The notes beneath the pieces were generated by a model. It was not told where the DNA came from. It worked only from the letters and a program-made list of their open reading frames with translations, and made no database searches. This document shows, piece after piece, positions 8,956-17,729 of a stretch of 64,000 nt of DNA. Both the position numbers and the translations under genes were made by a program. The stretch is from Gottfriedia sp002574545. Lineage in GTDB: Bacteria > Bacillota > Bacilli > Bacillales > Bacillaceae_G. Numbering within the stretch: position 1 is the stretch's first letter; the number at the start of each line of letters is the position of its first letter. Where the stretch lies: NCBI GenBank assembly GCA_052180195.1, contig CP197469.1; one strand, 5' to 3'.

Positions 8956-9570
8956 TTAAATCCAAATCGACATTTCTTTTGCAGAAAAACGTGTTGTATG
9001 ATGTCCAGGTACCTTTTCTTTACCAATGGCAATCAACATCGTTGGAATATAGCGATCATCTGTTAAGAAATTTTCTTTAAATGCTTGTTCATTAAATCCA
9101 CCGATTGCACAAGTATTCCAACCTTTTGCAGAAGCAGCCATTATTAATTGCATAGCAGCAAGAGATGAATTCAAGATTCCTTGTTCACGATTGCGTTGCT
9201 CTGTTGCATACGCATTTTCAACGTTTGCTTTTAATTTGTCTTTTGCTTCTTGGGTCATATAACCAGCTTCAACTGCAGGTCCAAAAACTAAGTCAACATT
9301 TTTGGCTGATTGTGTATCGGCCAATACAGCAATTACACAAGAAGCATCTTTGATCTGGCCTTGGTTATATGCAACAGGTAATAATTTACCTTGCGCATTC
9401 TCACCATGGAATACAACGAATTTCCAATGTTGTAAATTCCAAGCAGATGGTGCAGTCATTGCAGCATCAAGAAGTTCAGTAATTTCGCTACTACTGATTT
9501 CAGTAGATGAATCGAATACTCTAGTAGAGTTTCGTTCTTTAATCATTTCAAAAAATTGTTCATTTTTCAT
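8956..9570 (-). CDS. Nitroreductase-family FMN oxidoreductase
   Basis: Soluble flavoprotein of 204 aa that probably reduces nitro-aromatics, quinones or similar electrophiles with NAD(P)H. Seen: RNSTRVFD near residue 13, TAPSAWNLQHWKFVV near 40 (the conserved FMN-binding S-x-x-N-x-Q), an AAMQLIMAASAKGWNTCAIGGF stretch around 140-160, and IAIGKEKVPG near the C terminus. The substrate cannot be named. It has a clear promoter and lies between an ArsR regulator and ykwC. Confidence 0.85.
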   Translation of the reverse strand: MKNEQFFEMIKERNSTRVFDSSTEISSSEITELLDAAMTAPSAWNLQHWKFVVFHGENAQGKLLPVAYNQGQIKDASCVIAVLADTQSAKNVDLVFGPAVEAGYMTQEAKDKLKANVENAYATEQRNREQGILNSSLAAMQLIMAASAKGWNTCAIGGFNEQAFKENFLTDDRYIPTMLIAIGKEKVPGHHTTRFSAKEMSIWI

Positions 9571-9603
9571 ATGAAAATACCTCCAAAAATTAGGTGAATT
9601 AGA

Positions 9604-9654
9604 TACATTTTTATGTACTTATTTAATATAGAAAAGTTCCATTATTAGAGTCAA
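9604..9654 (-). promoter_or_regulatory. Promoter of the nitroreductase gene
   Basis: On the minus strand: TTGACT (9654-9649), an 18-nt spacer and TATATT (9630-9625). Just downstream of the -10 lies TACAT-TTTT-ATGTA (9604-9617), a small palindrome at the expected transcript start that could be an operator. Confidence 0.6.
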
Positions 9655-9670
9655 CAAATTAGTATTGAAA

Positions 9671-9706
9671 TAAACTAAATATAATTTTGAAATAATATTT
9701 AGTTTA
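9671..9706. promoter_or_regulatory. Perfect 12-bp inverted repeat, operator candidate
   Basis: TAAACTAAATAT (9671-9682) and its exact complement ATATTTAGTTTA (9695-9706) are separated by 12 nt. The repeat lies 17 bp upstream of the nitroreductase -35 and about 80 bp before ykwC. No T-run follows on either strand, so a protein-binding site is more likely than a terminator. Confidence 0.5.
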
Positions 9707-9785
9707 CTTAGTTAGCTCAATCTTTTTAATTAGTTATTTTTATGGTAATTTTATATGTGGATATTCAATGAGGGGTGTGGAAAAA

Positions 9786-10685
9786 ATGGGAGCAATTAGT
9801 TTAAAAGATTTGCAAATTGGATTTATCGGTATTGGTGTTATGGGTAAAAGTATGGCAAAGCATTTAATCAATGCAGGTGCGAAATTACATATTTATAACC
9901 GTACAAAAGAAAAAGCAAGTGAGTTAATTGATTTAGGGGCAATTTGGTATGATACACCGAAAGAATTAGCTCCAAATTGTCAGGTAATTTGTACGATGGT
10001 CGGCTATCCAAGTGATTTAGAAGAAGTATATTTTGGCGAAAATGGGATCATCCAATCGGCTTCAAAGGGGACTACATTTATCGACTTTACAACTTCAACA
10101 CCAACTTTAGCCAAAAAAATTGATGAGCATACAAAGTCATTAGGTATGTCATCATTAGATGCACCTGTGTCAGGTGGGGATTTAGGTGCAAGAGAAGCTA
10201 GATTAGCGATTATGGTTGGAGGAGAAGAAGAAACTTTTCATAAAATGACCAGCTTATTTGATGTTTTAGGAAAAAATATTGCTTATCATGGAAATGCTGG
10301 TAGTGGGCAGCATGTAAAAATGTGTAATCAAATTGCAATAGCTTCTGGTATGTTAGGCGTTTGTGAAGCACTTGCATATGCTTCAAAAGCTGGATTAGAC
10401 GGTGAAAAAGTATTAGGAAGTATTTCTACTGGTGCAGCAGGTAGTTGGTCATTATCTAATCTAGCACCTCGTGTTTTAAAAGGTGATTTCGAACCAGGAT
10501 TTTATATTAAACATTTTATAAAAGATATGGGAATCGCAATTGAAGAGGCAGAGAAGATGGAATTAAATCTACCAGGACTTTTACTTGCAAAAAAATGCTA
10601 TGACGAACTGTCTAAAAATGGATTAGATGAAAAAGGAACGCAAGCACTTTATACTTTATACGATCCGTCTCACCACATTCAATAA
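9786..10685 (+). CDS. ykwC: Beta-hydroxyacid dehydrogenase family protein, YkwC-like
   Basis: NAD(P)-dependent oxidoreductase of the 3-hydroxyisobutyrate/tartronate-semialdehyde reductase group; its substrate is not known. It is about 299 aa. The N-terminal Rossmann fold has GFIGIGVMGKSMAKHL, the substrate loop is DAPVSGGDLGA, and the catalytic Lys is in GSGQHVKMCNQ. I chose ATG 9786 because AGGGGTG lies 8 bases upstream; an in-frame ATG at 9768 overlaps that SD. The place before patA matches ykwC in B. subtilis. Confidence 0.85.
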   Translation: MGAISLKDLQIGFIGIGVMGKSMAKHLINAGAKLHIYNRTKEKASELIDLGAIWYDTPKELAPNCQVICTMVGYPSDLEEVYFGENGIIQSASKGTTFIDFTTSTPTLAKKIDEHTKSLGMSSLDAPVSGGDLGAREARLAIMVGGEEETFHKMTSLFDVLGKNIAYHGNAGSGQHVKMCNQIAIASGMLGVCEALAYASKAGLDGEKVLGSISTGAAGSWSLSNLAPRVLKGDFEPGFYIKHFIKDMGIAIEEAEKMELNLPGLLLAKKCYDELSKNGLDEKGTQALYTLYDPSHHIQ

Positions 10686-10707
10686 TATAATGAATAGAGG
10701 TTAACAA

Positions 10708-11157
10708 GTGCAGAATTTTCAACTTGCAAAGTTTTATCAACGATTAAGTGCGTTTTTAATCGATACGTTTATTATTTCAGTAGCGTATGGGATCATTATC
10801 GCGATTATTACGATGAATCCTGAGAAGATATTAAGTCGTTTTAATTCTACATCAGGAAACTCAACGGTCGATTTAATCGTTATTTCAATTATAATGATCA
10901 TATTATTTGTAGTTGTTCCAAAATTTAATAAAGGAATGACATTTGGTCAAAGATTTTTAGCTATTAAAATGATAAAAGATAACTATGAAGAAACGACAAT
11001 GATCTTATTTTTCATTCGTTTTATTTTTATCGCAGCTATATCAGTTTTATTTTTAGGTGTACCATTAATTGTTAATGTCTATTTAATGCTATTTAGAAAA
11101 GATCATAAAACCATTCAGGACTTGTTATTCAAAACAAGCGTAATACAAGCTAGATAA
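10708..11157 (+). CDS. RDD-family membrane protein
   Basis: 149 aa, GTG start. The N-terminal signature FYQRLSAFLIDTFIISVAYG holds the Arg and Asp that give the RDD family its name. Three hydrophobic helices follow at about 15-35, 50-70 and 95-125, with GQRFLAIKMI near 85 and DHKTIQDLLFKT at the C terminus. The family's function is largely unknown; some members affect ion or osmotic homeostasis. It lies 22 bases after ykwC and may be cotranscribed. Confidence 0.8.
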   Translation: MQNFQLAKFYQRLSAFLIDTFIISVAYGIIIAIITMNPEKILSRFNSTSGNSTVDLIVISIIMIILFVVVPKFNKGMTFGQRFLAIKMIKDNYEETTMILFFIRFIFIAAISVLFLGVPLIVNVYLMLFRKDHKTIQDLLFKTSVIQAR

Positions 11158-11199
11158 AAAAAGCAGGGGAAGATTTGTAATTCTTCCCCTGCTTTTTTT
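11155..11199. terminator. Bidirectional terminator between RDD gene and patA
   Basis: AAAAAGCAGGGGAAG pairs with CTTCCCCTGCTTTTT, with poly-A and poly-T flanks that work in both directions for the convergent genes. Confidence 0.92.
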
Positions 11200-12358
11200 A
11201 ATTTCTAAGACTCGTTACAAACTCTTCTAATCGATCACATGCAATTTCTAATTCTTTCATTGAATAAGCGTAAGATAATCGAATAGATGAATCTCCATAT
11301 TCAGAAAAAGCTTCTCCAGGAATAACCGCTAGATTATGTTTTTCTACTAGATTTAGTGCAAATTCCATAGAAGGCATGTTGAATTCTTTAATTGATGGGA
11401 ATAAATAAAATGCACCTTCTGGCTTAATACAAGGTAGCCCCATCATCTCTAATCGATTAATCATATAATTACGTCTTATTTTATATTCCTTAGCCATTTC
11501 CATTGGTGAATCAATACAATCAGTTAAAGCTGCAATTGCTGCATATTGAGATATTGATGTAGCGCATGATACATTATACTGATGTACTTTTAAGATTTCT
11601 TGTGCTAAGTAAGCAGGTGCATAGATAAATCCAATTCTCCAACCAGTCATAGAGTGAGATTTACTAAGACCGTTTATGACAATTGTTTTTTCTCTCATTC
11701 CAGGGTAACTTGCAATTGATGTATGAGTAGAATCATATGTCAGTTCACTATATATTTCGTCTGATAAAATGAACAAATCTTTCTGAGATAAATAGTTAGC
11801 TAAATTCTCAAGTTCCTCTTTCGTTAATGTGACGCCTGTTGGGTTATTTGGATAAGGTAAAACAATACAACGTGTTTTTTCAGTAATATGTTCTTCCAAT
11901 AATTCAGGAGTAATTTTAAAACCACTATTAGATGTATCTACAAAGACTGGAGTTGCCCCACATGTTTGAATAATAGGTGCATAGCCAGGGTAGATTGGTG
12001 CAGGTAAAATAACCTCACATTCTTCGTTAAGGATTGTTCTAAATGTAACATCAAGTGCCTGACTAGCCCCTACAGTAACGATTACTTCATTTGTTGGATC
12101 ATATGATAGCGAATATTTTTGCTTTAAAAAGTTAGAAGCAGCATTTCTAAGTGCTGGCAGTCCTGCATTAGGAGTATAGACTGTATGATTTTGATTAATT
12201 GCAGAAATAGCAGCTTCTTTAATAGGCGCTGGAGTTGGAAAATCAGGTTGGCCTAATGTTAATGCAATAACATTATCATATTTTTCAATTTTTTGGGCAA
12301 ATTTTCTAATACCAGAGATTTGTATTTCTTTTACACTTTCGTTTATAAATCGGTTCAT
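11198..12358 (-). CDS. patA: Class I aminotransferase, probable N-acetyl-L,L-diaminopimelate aminotransferase
   Basis: PLP enzyme that in Bacillus makes N-acetyl-L,L-diaminopimelate from N-acetyl-2-amino-6-oxopimelate, the step between DapH and DapL, both in this window. It is 386 aa. Seen: TLGQPDFPTPAPIKEAA near 35, YTPNAGLPALR near 61, PYPNNPTGV near 165, and the PLP Lys in GLSKSHSMTGWRIGF near 233. The position after ykwC agrees with B. subtilis patA. A more general aspartate or aromatic aminotransferase role cannot be ruled out by sequence alone. Confidence 0.85.
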   Translation of the reverse strand: MNRFINESVKEIQISGIRKFAQKIEKYDNVIALTLGQPDFPTPAPIKEAAISAINQNHTVYTPNAGLPALRNAASNFLKQKYSLSYDPTNEVIVTVGASQALDVTFRTILNEECEVILPAPIYPGYAPIIQTCGATPVFVDTSNSGFKITPELLEEHITEKTRCIVLPYPNNPTGVTLTKEELENLANYLSQKDLFILSDEIYSELTYDSTHTSIASYPGMREKTIVINGLSKSHSMTGWRIGFIYAPAYLAQEILKVHQYNVSCATSISQYAAIAALTDCIDSPMEMAKEYKIRRNYMINRLEMMGLPCIKPEGAFYLFPSIKEFNMPSMEFALNLVEKHNLAVIPGEAFSEYGDSSIRLSYAYSMKELEIACDRLEEFVTSLRN

Positions 12359-12508
12359 TTTAAATCCCTCAACTTATTATTTTTATATGTAAATTAAAAT
12401 TTTTTAATCGAACTATCAATTCAATGAAATTTCCTTCATTTTACCATATAATAAAAAAAGAATTTAGTAGTGAAATAATTTGATTGCCTAAAGAAGGTGT
12501 GTAAAAAC

Positions 12509-13453
12509 TTGTTACAAGTAATAGGAATCACAAAAAATAAAGTAATTGATCGAAATATTACAATTGCAGACGCAAGATCAAATAAATACTTATGGTATTG
12601 GGTAGATATTAATGAACCAACTGAAGATGAGATTCAACTTTTAACAACTGAATTTAATTTTCATCCTTTAGCGATTGAAGATTGTTTGGAGTATGTACAA
12701 CGACCTAAACTTGATTATTACGAAGGATATCACTTTTTAATTTTGCACGAATTAAATAAATCAGATTTAGAGGAGACGGAACTGGATATATTTGTAAGTG
12801 ACCATTATGTCATCACATTTCATATTCATAAAAGTCCGGCTATACAATTAGTTTTAGAAAATATGAAATCAGATCGTCGGGCTTCGAAGAGTCCACTTCA
12901 TTTAACGCATCGAATTATTGATGAGCTTGTAGATAGCTATTTTCCACTTATTTATCGTTTGGAGGATGAGCTATCAGACTTAGAGATTGATCCTTTAAAG
13001 AAACAAGTAAATAATGTTGTTGAAAGATTATATGATATTAAATCGGATTTATCGAAATTAAGAAGAACGATTTTACCAACTCGTGATTTATTATATCGAA
13101 TCCTTAATTCGAATCGATTTAAAGATATATCGGAACATCGAATTTACTTTGAAGACATACACGATCATTTAATGAAACTTTCGGATATGATTGAGACGAA
13201 TCGAGATGTAGCTTCCGATATTCGTGAAAGCTATTTTTCATTAAGCTCAGAGAAAATGAATAATATTATGAAAACATTAACCATCATCTCATCTTTCTTT
13301 TTACCACTAACGTTTATCGTAGGTTTATATGGAATGAATTTTCATTATATGCCAGAATTAACATGGAAATATGGGTACTTATTTATCTTAATTTTTATGG
13401 GATTTGTTACGATCTTAATGTACATATTTTTTAAAAGAAAAGGTTGGTTTTAA
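12509..13453 (+). CDS. CorA-family divalent-cation transporter
   Basis: Membrane channel for Mg2+ or a related divalent ion, about 314 aa. A long cytoplasmic alpha/beta and coiled-coil part (LEDELSDLEIDPLKK, then a helix with RRTILPTRDLLYRIL) is followed by two C-terminal membrane helices around the signature YGMNF (near residue 280). I chose TTG 12509, with GAAGGTG nine bases upstream, over the GTG at 12497, which lies inside that SD. The ion cannot be fixed from sequence. Confidence 0.9.
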   Translation: MLQVIGITKNKVIDRNITIADARSNKYLWYWVDINEPTEDEIQLLTTEFNFHPLAIEDCLEYVQRPKLDYYEGYHFLILHELNKSDLEETELDIFVSDHYVITFHIHKSPAIQLVLENMKSDRRASKSPLHLTHRIIDELVDSYFPLIYRLEDELSDLEIDPLKKQVNNVVERLYDIKSDLSKLRRTILPTRDLLYRILNSNRFKDISEHRIYFEDIHDHLMKLSDMIETNRDVASDIRESYFSLSSEKMNNIMKTLTIISSFFLPLTFIVGLYGMNFHYMPELTWKYGYLFILIFMGFVTILMYIFFKRKGWF

Positions 13454-13488
13454 GTCGTTAAGCACTTAAGTTTGACGACTTTTCTTAT
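13450..13488 (+). terminator. Probable terminator after the CorA gene
   Basis: AAGTCGT (13452-13458) pairs with ACGACTT (13475-13481), with TTTCTT after it. Confidence 0.55.
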
Positions 13489-13617
13489 ATTTTAGAATAC
13501 TTTGTAATAATGTGACGTTCTATGTAGAAATGTTTTTTTTGAATTTTTTGTATTAATAATTAGAAGTTTAAATAACTATGTTATAATTTGTTGAAAGAAG
13601 GGGTGGGGGACACTTTA

Positions 13618-14925
13618 ATGCTGCAATTAAAAGATTTATTAATTCAATTTGCAATCATAATCATTCCGGTCTTTTTATACGAAATGTTCTGGCTTAGTAG
13701 ATACCACAATACAAGCCCAAAACAAAATAGAATTTTAGTTGGATTGCTAACTTTTTTTAATATTTTTATTTGCTTGCTTTACCCAATTCACATTAGTGAG
13801 AGCATGGCTATTACTTTTAGTATTTTATTAATCTATTCATCTATTTTATATGGTGGTAGATTGATCGGAACGATTATTATATTAACGAAGGCAGTTTTTG
13901 TTTATTTACTATATGGTTTAGCATCGTTGAAATCCTTTCCATTTGAAGTGATTTCGTGTATTCTACCATTTATTGTTTCACCACATTGGGTTAGTTTTTC
14001 TAAACGAAAGAAATTTGCTTTAAGTATTTTAATGCCAATTTTATTTTCCTTCAGCATGGTCTGTTTGCTTTATTATGAAGCAACAGTTAATGGTATAAAA
14101 GAGTACCAATCAGATCAAACCATTTTTTCGGCGTGCATATTTTTTACTGTTTTAACCATTACAATGCTGTTTCATGTTTATTTAAGAGAGTTTTTATTTG
14201 AAAATGCAGAAATCCGTGTTCAAATGCAAAAATCCGAGAAATTAAATATGGTAAGTGAGCTAGCTGCGAGTGTAGCGCATGAAGTTAGAAATCCATTAAC
14301 AGTTGTAAGGGGTTTCATTCAGTTGATTGAAAATCAAGAAAGTGGAACGAATAGAGAATATATGAAACTTGTATTAGCTGAACTAGACCGAGCTGAAAAT
14401 ATCATTTCGGACTATTTAAACTTAGCTAGACCGCAAATCGAAGAAAAGAAAATAATCAATATGACTGAACAACTGAATGAAGTTACTACATTAATGTCAA
14501 GTTATGCATCACTGCAAGGTGCTTTCTTACAAGTAAATGTAAATGAGGATATGTATACTGTCGGAGATCGAGCTAAGCTTAAACAAGCAATCATTAATGT
14601 TCTAAAAAATGGTGTAGAAGCTATAAAGGAAACGAAAGGCTATATTAAAATTGAAGCAAATATTGAGAAGGTAAGAGATAAAGAATCCATACGGATTGTC
14701 GTTAAAGATAATGGGGTAGGGATGTCGAAAGCACAATTAGATCGATTAGGACAACCTTTTTATTCTTTAAAAGAAAAAGGAACAGGTCTAGGTCTAATGG
14801 TTACTTTTAGTATCATCGAGGCCCATAAGGGAACGATTGAGTACTTAAGTGAAGAAGGTAAAGGCACTGAAGTTCATATTGTATTACCGGCCTATCATCA
14901 AGAACAGATGGAAGAAGTAGAATGA
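13618..14925 (+). CDS. Membrane sensor histidine kinase, possibly a sporulation kinase
   Basis: About 435 aa from ATG 13618, behind a G-rich SD (13597-13609); upstream TTG codons lack one. The N-terminal 200 residues are six hydrophobic helices with little outside the membrane, followed by HisKA with the phospho-His in ELAASVAHEVRNPLTVVRGF and a HATPase domain (NVLKNGVEAI N-box, DNGVGMS, GTGLGLMVTFSI). No response regulator is next to it: an orphan kinase. The architecture resembles KinB-type phosphorelay kinases, and B. subtilis kinA sits in the same neighbourhood. The phosphorelay role is inferred. Confidence 0.8.
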   Translation: MLQLKDLLIQFAIIIIPVFLYEMFWLSRYHNTSPKQNRILVGLLTFFNIFICLLYPIHISESMAITFSILLIYSSILYGGRLIGTIIILTKAVFVYLLYGLASLKSFPFEVISCILPFIVSPHWVSFSKRKKFALSILMPILFSFSMVCLLYYEATVNGIKEYQSDQTIFSACIFFTVLTITMLFHVYLREFLFENAEIRVQMQKSEKLNMVSELAASVAHEVRNPLTVVRGFIQLIENQESGTNREYMKLVLAELDRAENIISDYLNLARPQIEEKKIINMTEQLNEVTTLMSSYASLQGAFLQVNVNEDMYTVGDRAKLKQAIINVLKNGVEAIKETKGYIKIEANIEKVRDKESIRIVVKDNGVGMSKAQLDRLGQPFYSLKEKGTGLGLMVTFSIIEAHKGTIEYLSEEGKGTEVHIVLPAYHQEQMEEVE

Positions 14926-14930
14926 AAGAA

Positions 14931-14960
14931 TAAAGAGAAGGGAAAATCCCCTTCTCTTAT
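14931..14960 (+). terminator. Terminator after the kinase gene
   Basis: AAGAGAAGGG pairs with CCCTTCTCTT around a 5-nt loop. The T-run is weak. Confidence 0.65.
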
Positions 14961-15002
14961 CTAACTAAAATTCTTTAAATTAAATACTAAATAATAAACA
15001 AA

Positions 15003-16268
15003 CTACTTTACTGACTTTGGTTTAAAAAAGAGTGATTTAATTGCATTCTTCCAGTCTCTTTCCTTAGAAGCAGCAACCATCTTTTTTGTTTCCTGTAATT
15101 CTCTAATCATCCTCATTAATTGGGCATCTCGGCCAGATTCTTTCGTTTTTATTTCTTCAAACATTTGCTCTAATTTTTCATCTTTTTCTTCGATTACTGT
15201 TGCTAACCCTTGAAGCTCTTCACTTTTTTCTTCAACTGAATATAATATTTTTTCTAACTTTTGATCCTTCTCCAAGTTCTGTTTGATTAATGTTTGATTT
15301 TGAGTAAGTATTTGTTCATTTTGATAAGCTAGATTCGTAATTTGAGACATAAACTCTTCAAACATAATTTGATTTGTATTTGTCGGTACAAATGTAGTGA
15401 CATTTTCTTTTGAAACAATAGGTTCAGTTACTACGTTTGATTCATCTGCCTTTGAAAGAACTACTTCATCAGGTAGTTTTTTATTTTCCTCAAGTACTTG
15501 TTCAACAGTCATTTCTTCAAAACGGTATGCTTGGACATTTTCAACCTCTTGCTCTTCTTTTAGTACTGATTGGTCCACTACGACATCTTCAAATATTTCT
15601 ACTTGTGATACAGGCTCTTCAAATTTTTCAGTATGTTGTGAAACAGGTTGCTCCATTTCGAATTCTTCAATTGTTTCTAGTTGAGTAAGTGATTCTTCTA
15701 AATGGTTTGTATTTTGTGAAGTTAATTGACTAATCTTAGCTACTTTGATTGATTCTAATTGGGATCCATAAGCTTCTATCTGTGCTTCTTCTTGTAAAGG
15801 TGAATGATGGGTTAATTCTGAATTAATCGTTTCAATTTTGGAAACAGCAACTTCAGCAATAGCATCTTTCTGTACTTCAAAAAGTTCCAGGTCATTCTTC
15901 ATGTCTAAACGATTATGTATGTTATGTTCTAGAGGAATATTTGGGGTGTTATTCGTAACGATTTCATTATTTTCTTCTGTCGTTTCAATCTCAATTGAAG
16001 ATGTTTCGATTGCATGAACTTCAGGTTGGCTTTGATTTGACAGGTAATTTAAAGCATATTCAACTGATTGTAAAACATTTTCATTCTGATGGTACTCTTT
16101 AATGATCATTTGAAATAATTCGAAATCGTTTTGATTATAGATTCTTGTATCTTGATTCTTTGTAAAATGATATTCTTTCTTTTCTAGTTCCTTACTAATT
16201 TCTCTTACACGAGATTTACCTATTTTTAATTTCTTTGAAATGTCTTTACTTGTAAAAATTACTGACAT
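15003..16268 (-). CDS. MerR-like DNA-binding protein with long acidic repeat linker and DUF3967-like tail
   Basis: 421 aa. Residues 1-80 form a MerR/RacA-like helix-turn-helix (FTSKDISKKLKIGKSRVREI). About 85-290 is low-complexity Glu/Gln/Ser/Val-rich sequence with imperfect repeats around SQ-T-EEP-SQVE. About 300-395 is a predicted coiled coil (QNEQILTQNQTLIKQNLEKD). The C terminus has RDAQLMRMIRELQETKKM and a basic end, as in DUF3967 proteins of the B. cereus group. Head and coiled coil recall the chromosome-anchoring protein RacA, but homology is not established. The ATG has GGAGGAT upstream. Confidence 0.75.
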   Translation of the reverse strand: MSVIFTSKDISKKLKIGKSRVREISKELEKKEYHFTKNQDTRIYNQNDFELFQMIIKEYHQNENVLQSVEYALNYLSNQSQPEVHAIETSSIEIETTEENNEIVTNNTPNIPLEHNIHNRLDMKNDLELFEVQKDAIAEVAVSKIETINSELTHHSPLQEEAQIEAYGSQLESIKVAKISQLTSQNTNHLEESLTQLETIEEFEMEQPVSQHTEKFEEPVSQVEIFEDVVVDQSVLKEEQEVENVQAYRFEEMTVEQVLEENKKLPDEVVLSKADESNVVTEPIVSKENVTTFVPTNTNQIMFEEFMSQITNLAYQNEQILTQNQTLIKQNLEKDQKLEKILYSVEEKSEELQGLATVIEEKDEKLEQMFEEIKTKESGRDAQLMRMIRELQETKKMVAASKERDWKNAIKSLFFKPKSVK

Positions 16269-16548
16269 TTGGGATCCTCCTGAAAATTATGTGTTTTTAC
16301 AACATTCAATATAAAGTTAAATTTTTCCTACCTAATATACTTAAAATAATTCTACAATGTATAACAAAGTCCATATGATTACTAAAATTAAAATCAATAT
16401 ATGAGGAAAAATAGTGAAAAATAGAAGATATTACTTAAAAGTTAGCATAAATTCGACTCAAAAATTGAGAGTGAATCAATGTTTAATCACTCTCAAACCA
16501 AATCTTTAATTTTGTAATCTAAACTTCAAAAAGTAGTCATAAAGTAAT
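16269..16548 (-). terminator. Intergenic stretch with terminator of the holin-like gene
   Basis: TTGAGAGTGA (16465-16474) pairs with TCACTCTCAA (16487-16496). On the minus strand it is followed by a T-run, ending the small gene at 16549. I recognise nothing in 16310-16455, which is very AT-rich. Confidence 0.75.
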
Positions 16549-16821
16549 CTATTGATCTGAATTAGACTGGTTTTTTGTTTTTTCTAATCCTGCTTCTTGA
16601 AGTACAGCCTTTTGAGCTTGTCCTTTTTTCCCTAAATAATTGTGCTTAGCACCGAAGTATAAAATAAAAAGGAATGAAATGATGTTAAGTACAGCATCAA
16701 TTTGTTCATTATTTAGGAACTTAATCCCAAAAGAATTTAGTAACAATTGAAGTGCAAATAAGAATCCAGCAACATAACGAATAATATCTTGTAAGTTTTT
16801 ATTACCGAACAGATTAATCAC
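16549..16821 (-). CDS. Small two-helix membrane protein resembling SPP1-type phage holins
   Basis: 90 aa, GTG start. Two hydrophobic segments (about residues 14-33 and 42-62) are joined by a short turn (IKFLNNEQIDAVLN). A charged tail with KKGQAQKAVLQEAGL resembles the tail of SPP1/XhlB-type holins. No endolysin or phage gene is nearby, so it would be an orphan holin or a domesticated one. The G-rich SD sits very close to the GTG, so the start is uncertain. The family call rests on topology and tail only. Confidence 0.55.
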   Translation of the reverse strand: MINLFGNKNLQDIIRYVAGFLFALQLLLNSFGIKFLNNEQIDAVLNIISFLFILYFGAKHNYLGKKGQAQKAVLQEAGLEKTKNQSNSDQ

Positions 16822-17044
16822 CCCCTATTAATAAAGTATGCTTGGCATATTAATAGGTGAGGAAAAACTACTAAAATATGATAGGAAAAACAAGAGAAAA
16901 TATGAATTTTCATCAATAACTTTCAAGCTGAATTTCGGTATAAATTTAAATAAAAAAAGGAAGGATTAAAAACCATTAAAAATAAAGGTTTCCTAATCTT
17001 CCTATGATCTATATTAATATTATTTTAGTAAGAATTGATCCAAC
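16822..17044 (-). terminator. Intergenic stretch with terminator of ykyB
   Basis: Between 16957 and 17003 the minus strand reads GGAAGATTAGGAAACC...GGTTTTTAATCCTTCC with one bulge, followed by seven T: a terminator for ykyB. Upstream (16830-16950) I see nothing else. Confidence 0.65.
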
Positions 17045-17584
17045 TTATTTCTCTTGCTTACCTTTATTTTTACGAATTGGTTCACTCGGAAAAGTAAATG
17101 TAGAGTTATTTAGAAATGAAGAAGCTCTTAAAAATTGCCCTGGGGTATTTCTTCGGTAGTTAGATCCGTTTTTATAATGACTTTCAGATTTAACATTTTG
17201 AATACCTAAGAAATGATGAAGTATTTTTTTTGCATAACTTAAAGACATGGATACTTTTGGGTTACGGTGAGTATTTTCTAATATTCCTAAATGCGGGAGA
17301 AGTTTAAAGTCTTCTTTTAACGGTGGTATATGAAAGTAAAAATCTCCACAAGCTATCAACACATCAGATTGTTGTTTACTTGATTTGGGGTTATTTGAAA
17401 AATGTAAACCAACTTTCTTAGCAATTCCTTTATCAATAAGCTTTAAGATAGCTTGTCTTTTTAATGAATATAGTTGACTTGGTTCAAGTGCTGTTTTAGC
17501 ATGTTTATTTACAACAAATATTGCCTGAAAAATTTCTTCATTTGTAAAATTTAGTTTATTCAGGCTAGGTTCTTTCGGTTTCAT
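17045..17584 (-). CDS. ykyB: YkyB-family protein of unknown function
   Basis: 179 aa cytoplasmic protein with no signal or membrane segment. The core is conserved in Bacillaceae: AIFVVNKHAKTA, then QLYSLKRQAILKLIDKG, DVLIACGDFYFHIPP and a basic stretch after it. It is somewhat longer than the B. subtilis protein (about 154 aa) because of a basic C-terminal tail rich in Asn and Ser. The place between patA and ykuE agrees with B. subtilis. No function is known to me. Confidence 0.85.
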   Translation of the reverse strand: MKPKEPSLNKLNFTNEEIFQAIFVVNKHAKTALEPSQLYSLKRQAILKLIDKGIAKKVGLHFSNNPKSSKQQSDVLIACGDFYFHIPPLKEDFKLLPHLGILENTHRNPKVSMSLSYAKKILHHFLGIQNVKSESHYKNGSNYRRNTPGQFLRASSFLNNSTFTFPSEPIRKNKGKQEK

Positions 17585-17679
17585 GCTTCTTGGTTACCTC
17601 CAAAAAATAATAGATATGAGTATATTATATCTTTAGTTTAAAATTTTTCAAATCAAATCTAGAGAAGTGGTTATATAAT

Positions 17680-17724
17680 AAAAAGCTAATCGAAATAATA
17701 TACATTAATGCGACTAGCTTTTTT
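17680..17724 (-). terminator. Terminator of the Gly/Pro/Tyr-rich gene
   Basis: AAAAAGCTAATCG (17680-17692) pairs with CGACTAGCTTTTTT (17711-17724). The single A-C mismatch becomes a G-U pair on the minus strand, the strand it serves. Confidence 0.75.
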
Positions 17725-17729
17725 ATTTT

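Noticed and set aside
15397..15688. Two Ser/Thr- or Leu-rich frames inside the MerR/DUF3967 gene
   Set aside because: Shadows of the repetitive acidic linker on the opposite strand.
16549..16821. Prophage remnant
   Set aside because: Only the single holin-like gene is present; neighbours are core genes in conserved order with no integrase or att-like repeats.
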